From NCBI GenBank assembly GCA_963750495.1, contig CAVVQV010000008.1, positions 186,001 through 250,000 on the forward strand: 64,000 nt of DNA. Direction: 5' to 3'. Below are positions 57,623-64,000 of the stretch, one piece after another. Made by a program: the position numbers and the translations under genes. Every line of letters begins with the position of its first letter. Position 1 is the first letter of the stretch. The notes beneath the pieces are model-generated. The model was not told the DNA's origin. It saw nothing but the letters and a program-made list of their open reading frames with translations, and did not search any database. The DNA is from JANLYC01 sp963750495. Lineage in GTDB: Bacteria > Actinomycetota > Actinomycetes > Propionibacteriales > Nocardioidaceae.

Positions 57623-58698
57623 CCGAGCAGGAGACCACGGGCGGTCCGCCGTTGCTCGAGGTCAACGACCTCGTCAAGTACTTCCCCGTCAAGAGTTCCG
57701 GTGTCATCCGCCGGACCATCGGACAGGTGCAGGCCGTCGACGGCGTTTCGTTCTCGATCCAGAATGGCAGCTCGCTCGGTCTGGTCGGTGAGTCCGGCTG
57801 CGGCAAGACCACGACCGGCCGGGTCATCACACGCCTGTACGACCCGACGTCGGGGTCGATGAAGTTCGAGGGCAACGAGCTGGCGACGCTCTCGCGCCGG
57901 GAGATGATGCCGTACCGACGGCAGATCCAGCTGATCTTCCAGGACCCGTACTCCTCGCTGAACCCCCGTCATACGGTCGGCACCATCGTCGGCGCGCCGA
58001 TGGCGATCCACAAGACGATGCCGAAGGACAAGATCCTCCCGCGCGTGCAGGAGCTGCTCGAGATCGTCGGTCTCAACCCCGAGCACTACAACCGGTATCC
58101 GAGCGAGTTCTCCGGCGGCCAGCGCCAGCGCATCGGTATCGCCCGCGCCCTGGCGCTCAACCCGAAGCTGATCGTCGCCGACGAGCCGGTGTCTGCACTC
58201 GACGTCTCGATCCAGGCGCAGGTCGTCAACCTGCTGCAGGACCTGCAGCGCGAGATGGACATCGCCTTCCTGTTCATCGCGCACGACCTCGCCATCGTGC
58301 GCCACTTCTGCCCGGAGATCGCCGTGATGTACCTCGGCAAGATCATCGAGAAGGGCAGCCGCGACTCCATCTACCTGACGCCTCACCACCCGTACACGCA
58401 GGCGCTGCTGTCGGCCGCGCCTGACGTCAAGCAGGCTGCGATCGGTGGACGGCGCGAGCGGATCCGGCTCGAGGGCGACGTGCCCAGCCCGATCAACCCG
58501 CCGTCGGGCTGCCGGTTCCGGACCCGTTGCTGGAAGGCTCAGGACATCTGCGTCAGGGAAGAGCCGCCGCTCCTGCAGATCGGCGGACGTGAGGTCGCTT
58601 GTCACTTCGCCGAGCCACTGCAGGTCGTGGCTGCCGTCGAGGGCGACATCGCCGCCCAGACCGGCGGCGATGGAGCTCCGCAGCTCGAGGTCCGCTGA
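57619..58698 (+). CDS. Peptide ABC transporter ATPase (OppF/DppF type)
   Basis: The 359-residue protein has Walker A GESGCGKT at 57-64, signature FSGGQRQR, Walker B LIVADEPVSALD, and C-terminal PPSGCRFRTRCWKAQDIC, as in the OppF/DppF branch. GTG 57619 overlaps the preceding gene. It ends the five-gene cluster, which has the order permease C, binding protein, permease B, ATPase D, ATPase F. Confidence 0.94.
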   Translation: MTEQETTGGPPLLEVNDLVKYFPVKSSGVIRRTIGQVQAVDGVSFSIQNGSSLGLVGESGCGKTTTGRVITRLYDPTSGSMKFEGNELATLSRREMMPYRRQIQLIFQDPYSSLNPRHTVGTIVGAPMAIHKTMPKDKILPRVQELLEIVGLNPEHYNRYPSEFSGGQRQRIGIARALALNPKLIVADEPVSALDVSIQAQVVNLLQDLQREMDIAFLFIAHDLAIVRHFCPEIAVMYLGKIIEKGSRDSIYLTPHHPYTQALLSAAPDVKQAAIGGRRERIRLEGDVPSPINPPSGCRFRTRCWKAQDICVREEPPLLQIGGREVACHFAEPLQVVAAVEGDIAAQTGGDGAPQLEVR

Positions 58699-58715
58699 CC
58701 CGCTGGCCCTCCGCG

Positions 58716-58757
58716 TTTGCCTTGTTCACAAGCCAGGTGGCTTGTGAACAAGGCAAA
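58716..58757. repeat. Dispersed palindromic element, copy 2
   Basis: A perfect 19-bp inverted repeat with 4-base loop AGGT: arms 58716-58734 and 58739-58757, containing TTTGCCTTGTTCACAAGCC. It belongs to the same family as the element at 25085-25156 (shared GCAAAC and CTTGTGAAC cores). It sits just after the transporter operon and may terminate it. Confidence 0.85.
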
Positions 58758-58849
58758 GTTGCGTTGGGGACAGGGTTTCTGCCTCGACGGCCCGTTCTCC
58801 GTCCGCCCGTGTCCCCGGTGCAGCGACAGCCCACGACGCCGGTACGACG

Positions 58850-58855
58850 TAAGGT
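58850..58855 (+). promoter_or_regulatory. -10 box, probable leaderless rarA transcript
   Basis: TAAGGT, then 6 bases, then GTG 58862. Confidence 0.5.
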
Positions 58856-58861
58856 GACGCC

Positions 58862-60250
58862 GTGAGCGACTCGCTGCCGTACGACGCGCTGTTCGAGGTG
58901 GCCGCGCCAACACCTGGCAAGGGCGGCAGCCTGACCGACCGCGAACATGCCGGCGCCCCGCTCGCAGTCCGGATGCGACCACGCACGCTCGACGAGCTCG
59001 CGGGCCAGGACCACCTGCTGGTCGACGGCTCGCCGCTACGCCGCCTGGTCGAGGCCGACCAGCCGACGGCCCTGATGCTCTGGGGTCCTCCCGGCACGGG
59101 CAAGACGACGATCGCCGGCATCGTGTCGGCACAGACCGAGCGACGGTTCGTCGAGGTCTCCGCCGTCTCGGCGGGGGTCAAGGAGGTACGCGAGGTCATC
59201 GACGGCGCTCGCCGCGAGCTGGCCCGCGGTGGCCCGGAGACCGTGCTCTTCGTCGACGAGGTCCACCGGTTCAGCAAGGCACAGCAGGATGCCCTGCTCC
59301 CGGGGGTCGAGAACCGGTGGGTCACGCTGATCGCGGCCACCACCGAGAACCCGTTCTTCTCCGTGATCTCACCGCTGTTGTCCCGCTCGCTGCTGCTGAC
59401 CCTCGAGCCGCTGACCGACGACGCCGTACGTGAGGTGGTCGGCCGCGCGCTGACGGACGAGCGAGGCCTCGGCGGCGCCGTCACGATCGGCGACGACGCG
59501 CTCGACCAGCTGGTGCGACTCGCGGGCGGGGACGCCCGACGGGCACTGACCTACCTGGAGGCTGCGGCCAGCAGCGCCGGGTCGACCGGCGGTGCCACGA
59601 TCACCATGCAGACGCTCGAGTCGGCGGTCGACCGGGCTGCGGTGCGCTACGACCGGCAGGGCGACCAGCACTACGACGTGATCAGCGCCTTCATCAAGTC
59701 GATCCGCGGCAGCGATGTCGACGCCGCCCTGCACTATCTCGCCCGGATGATCACGGCCGGGGAGGACCCGCGTTTCATCGCTCGCCGGCTGGTGATCCTC
59801 GCAAGCGAGGACATCGGGCTCGCCGATCCCACGGCCCTGCCGACCGCCGTTGCCGCGGCGCAGTCCGTCCAGCTGATCGGCATGCCGGAGGCGCGGCTCA
59901 ACCTGGCGCAGGCCGTCATCGCGCTCGCGCTCGCACCCAAGTCCAATGCCGTCATCACCGCCATCGACGCCGCCATGGCCGACGTCTCGGCGGGCCGGCT
60001 GGGCAGCGTTCCCGCCCATCTACGCGATGCGCACTACGCCGGGGCAGGCAAGCTCGACCACGGGGCCGGCTATCTGTACGCCCACGACGACCCTCGCGGT
60101 GTCGCACCGCAGCGCCATGCCCCCGTAGAGGTCCAGGGCGCCAGCTACTACCGTCCGACGGGCCGCGGTGCCGAGGCGGAGTACACCGCGAGGCTCGAGC
60201 GCATCAAGGCCATCTTGGGAGGGGAGGAGCCGAACAGCCCTGCGCGGTAG
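58862..60250 (+). CDS. rarA: Replication-associated recombination protein A
   Basis: RarA (MgsA) is an AAA+ clamp-loader-like ATPase acting at stalled replication forks. The 462-residue protein has Walker A GPPGTGKT at 75-82, Walker B VLFVDEVHRF at 128-137, the sensor region LIAATTENPFFSV, and the C-terminal MgsA tetramerisation part (DPRFIARRLVILASEDIGLA). The start GTG 58862 is set by the leaderless promoter. In many actinobacteria it precedes alaS, as here with two small genes between. Confidence 0.93.
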   Translation: MSDSLPYDALFEVAAPTPGKGGSLTDREHAGAPLAVRMRPRTLDELAGQDHLLVDGSPLRRLVEADQPTALMLWGPPGTGKTTIAGIVSAQTERRFVEVSAVSAGVKEVREVIDGARRELARGGPETVLFVDEVHRFSKAQQDALLPGVENRWVTLIAATTENPFFSVISPLLSRSLLLTLEPLTDDAVREVVGRALTDERGLGGAVTIGDDALDQLVRLAGGDARRALTYLEAAASSAGSTGGATITMQTLESAVDRAAVRYDRQGDQHYDVISAFIKSIRGSDVDAALHYLARMITAGEDPRFIARRLVILASEDIGLADPTALPTAVAAAQSVQLIGMPEARLNLAQAVIALALAPKSNAVITAIDAAMADVSAGRLGSVPAHLRDAHYAGAGKLDHGAGYLYAHDDPRGVAPQRHAPVEVQGASYYRPTGRGAEAEYTARLERIKAILGGEEPNSPAR

Positions 60251-60317
60251 GGTTGCTGCCCGGTGGGAAGAAACCATCAGACGTTGACGGTGACCACGGT
60301 GAACACCAAGGAGAGCC

Positions 60318-60848
60318 ATGACGGCGAACGTCGCAATCGCGGTGGCCTCGGCGGCCGCGCTGCTCGCGCTCGTCCTGCTGTGGCTCGTGCTCCGGCTGCA
60401 CCGGCTCGTCCGCGAGCTGCTGAGCCGGCTGCACGACAGCACACACCAGTACGACGCGGCCCTGCGCCGGCTCGACGACGTGGCCAGCGACCAGCGGGCC
60501 ACGTTGCACGCTGTCGAGCTGGTCCTGCAGGAGACGCCGCCACCGGCCGCGGACGAGGTGGACGAGGCCGACGAGTCCGACGAGGCGGCGGCAGCAGTGC
60601 CCCTCATCACCGACATCTCGCACCAACGAGACGATGCCGACGACTTGACGACGGCTCGCATCGCGTCGGTCACGATGGGCAGACCGCTCATCAAGGTGGC
60701 CGCGTTCTCCCACGGCGTTCGCCGGGCTCTTGACGAGGAGCAGCGGATGCGTATCTCGTACGCCGTTCGCAAGGAGCTGCGGCGACAGCGGAAATTGCGT
60801 CGACGGCGGCGCAACGAGCAGGCACCCTCGAAGGGATGGATGCGATGA
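60318..60848 (+). CDS. Membrane-anchored protein, DUF948-like position
   Basis: The 176-residue protein has an N-terminal membrane segment at about 4-24 (VAIAVASAAALLALVLLWLV), a coiled-coil-like region (LSRLHDSTHQYDAALRRLDD), an acidic Ala/Glu linker, and a C-terminal domain with GRPLIKVAAFSHGVRRALDE. The tail is strongly basic (KLRRRRRNE). Genes with a DUF948 or similar membrane protein stand here in related genomes, but a clear DUF948 match cannot be asserted. It precedes the gene at 60892 by 43 bases, probably co-transcribed. Confidence 0.75.
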   Translation: MTANVAIAVASAAALLALVLLWLVLRLHRLVRELLSRLHDSTHQYDAALRRLDDVASDQRATLHAVELVLQETPPPAADEVDEADESDEAAAAVPLITDISHQRDDADDLTTARIASVTMGRPLIKVAAFSHGVRRALDEEQRMRISYAVRKELRRQRKLRRRRRNEQAPSKGWMR

Positions 60849-60891
60849 GCAGCCAGCCGAGAGGCCGGGTCGACGAGAGAGGTGGTCCGCG

Positions 60892-61200
60892 ATGAGCCGC
60901 GTGTTCTGGTTCGCCGCGGGCGCTGCCTCCGGTGTGTACACCCTCGTCAAGGCCAAGCGGACCGCGCAGAACTTCACGCCGGACGGAGTCGCCGCACGGC
61001 TTGCGGCCTGGAACGTCGGCGCGCGGATGTTCAAGGATGAGGTGCTCACGGGCATGGCCGACCGCGAGCAGGAACTGCGTGACCAGCTGAGCGCAGGCGA
61101 GGGGTCACGGCGGCTTCTCGACGAGGGACGGCGGCCGGGCGGCACGCGAGCTACCCAGGCGGCGACCGCCGCCCTCGACTCGCACCGCGCGAGCGCCTAG
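60892..61200 (+). CDS. DUF6167-like small membrane protein
   Basis: The 102-residue protein begins MSRVFWFAAGAASGVYTLVK, a short hydrophobic segment followed by KRTAQNFTPDGVAARLAAWN. The latter is the conserved core of the small actinobacterial protein found between rarA and alaS, which I know as DUF6167. A polar C-tail follows. ATG 60892 has GAGAGG about 8 bases upstream. Function unknown; the constant location suggests a conserved role. Confidence 0.75.
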   Translation: MSRVFWFAAGAASGVYTLVKAKRTAQNFTPDGVAARLAAWNVGARMFKDEVLTGMADREQELRDQLSAGEGSRRLLDEGRRPGGTRATQAATAALDSHRASA

Positions 61201-61253
61201 ACCCGTCCAGCCCCTCCGCCGTCCACCGGCGGTCGACCAGAAAGCCCTCATTC

Positions 61254-63932
<2,679 letters not shown>

Positions 63933-64000
63933 CCACGCCGGCGATGGGACCCGACCACGACTCAGCTCGCGATGCCGGACCGGCCGAACCCAGACGTGGG

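Overview
The window is 64 kb of GC-rich, densely packed DNA from an actinobacterium. The evidence is the SsgA-family protein, the phosphatidylinositol mannoside block (pgsA, acyltransferase, PimA), the GAF-ANTAR regulator, frequent GTG/TTG starts and many apparently leaderless genes. The housekeeping order thrS-HIT-pgsA-patA-pimA-pdxS-pdxT-yebC-ruvCAB-yajC-secDF-apt-relA-hisS-aspS-rarA-alaS fits Propionibacteriales, and the family Nocardioidaceae is my best inference. No marker is present that fixes the genus.

Layout. 1-3.4 kb: the 3' end of a YihY/BrkB membrane protein, rsgA, an ECF-like sigma factor, and divergent from it a membrane protein with an aspartate-rich repeat tail. 3.4-9.7 kb: a minus-strand glycogen-to-trehalose operon (glgX-treY-treZ) with overlapping genes. 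10.2-12.8 kb: a GAF-ANTAR regulator between two small paralogous proteins and two cupins. 13.2-17.6 kb: an accessory, partly decayed segment holding a serine hydrolase, several tiny membrane peptides, a lipoprotein, a frameshifted DUF6907 gene and two copies of a structured RNA-like element. It ends at a Gly-Cys-Val tRNA cluster. 18-21.6 kb: pabC-like, CGNR/SRPBCC pair, ssgA-like, tRNA-Val(CAC), and a frameshifted DUF4242 remnant. 21.6-30.8 kb: dienelactone hydrolase, thrS, HIT protein, EF-G-like GTPase, then the phosphatidylinositol mannoside genes. 30.9-37.9 kb: pdxS and pdxT, separated by a DUF6891-like gene, a small secreted protein and a 1065-residue Ig-repeat surface protein, then yebC. 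38-46.7 kb: ruvCAB, yajC-secD-secF, apt, relA. 46.8-52.4 kb: DUF349 pair on the minus strand, metallo-hydrolase, hisS, aspS. 52.6-58.7 kb: a peptide ABC transporter. 58.9-64 kb: rarA, two small membrane proteins, alaS.

How the parts work together. GlgX debranches glycogen, TreY converts the freed chain ends to maltooligosyl-trehalose, and TreZ releases trehalose. PgsA, the acyltransferase and PimA make the lipid anchor of the cell envelope. RuvABC and RarA handle branched or stalled DNA. YajC-SecD-SecF assist protein export. RelA makes and degrades (p)ppGpp.

The most unusual signal is the pair of elements at about 13185-13290 and 15925-16030. Both carry a GGGTAT box, a 9-bp stem with a 16-nt loop ending AGGGGACGC, a 2-nt linker, and a 13-bp stem whose loop contains AGGTCCAC. 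The stems differ by compensatory base changes. Each copy precedes a tiny membrane peptide ending WPAS, so an RNA-plus-peptide unit appears to have been duplicated.
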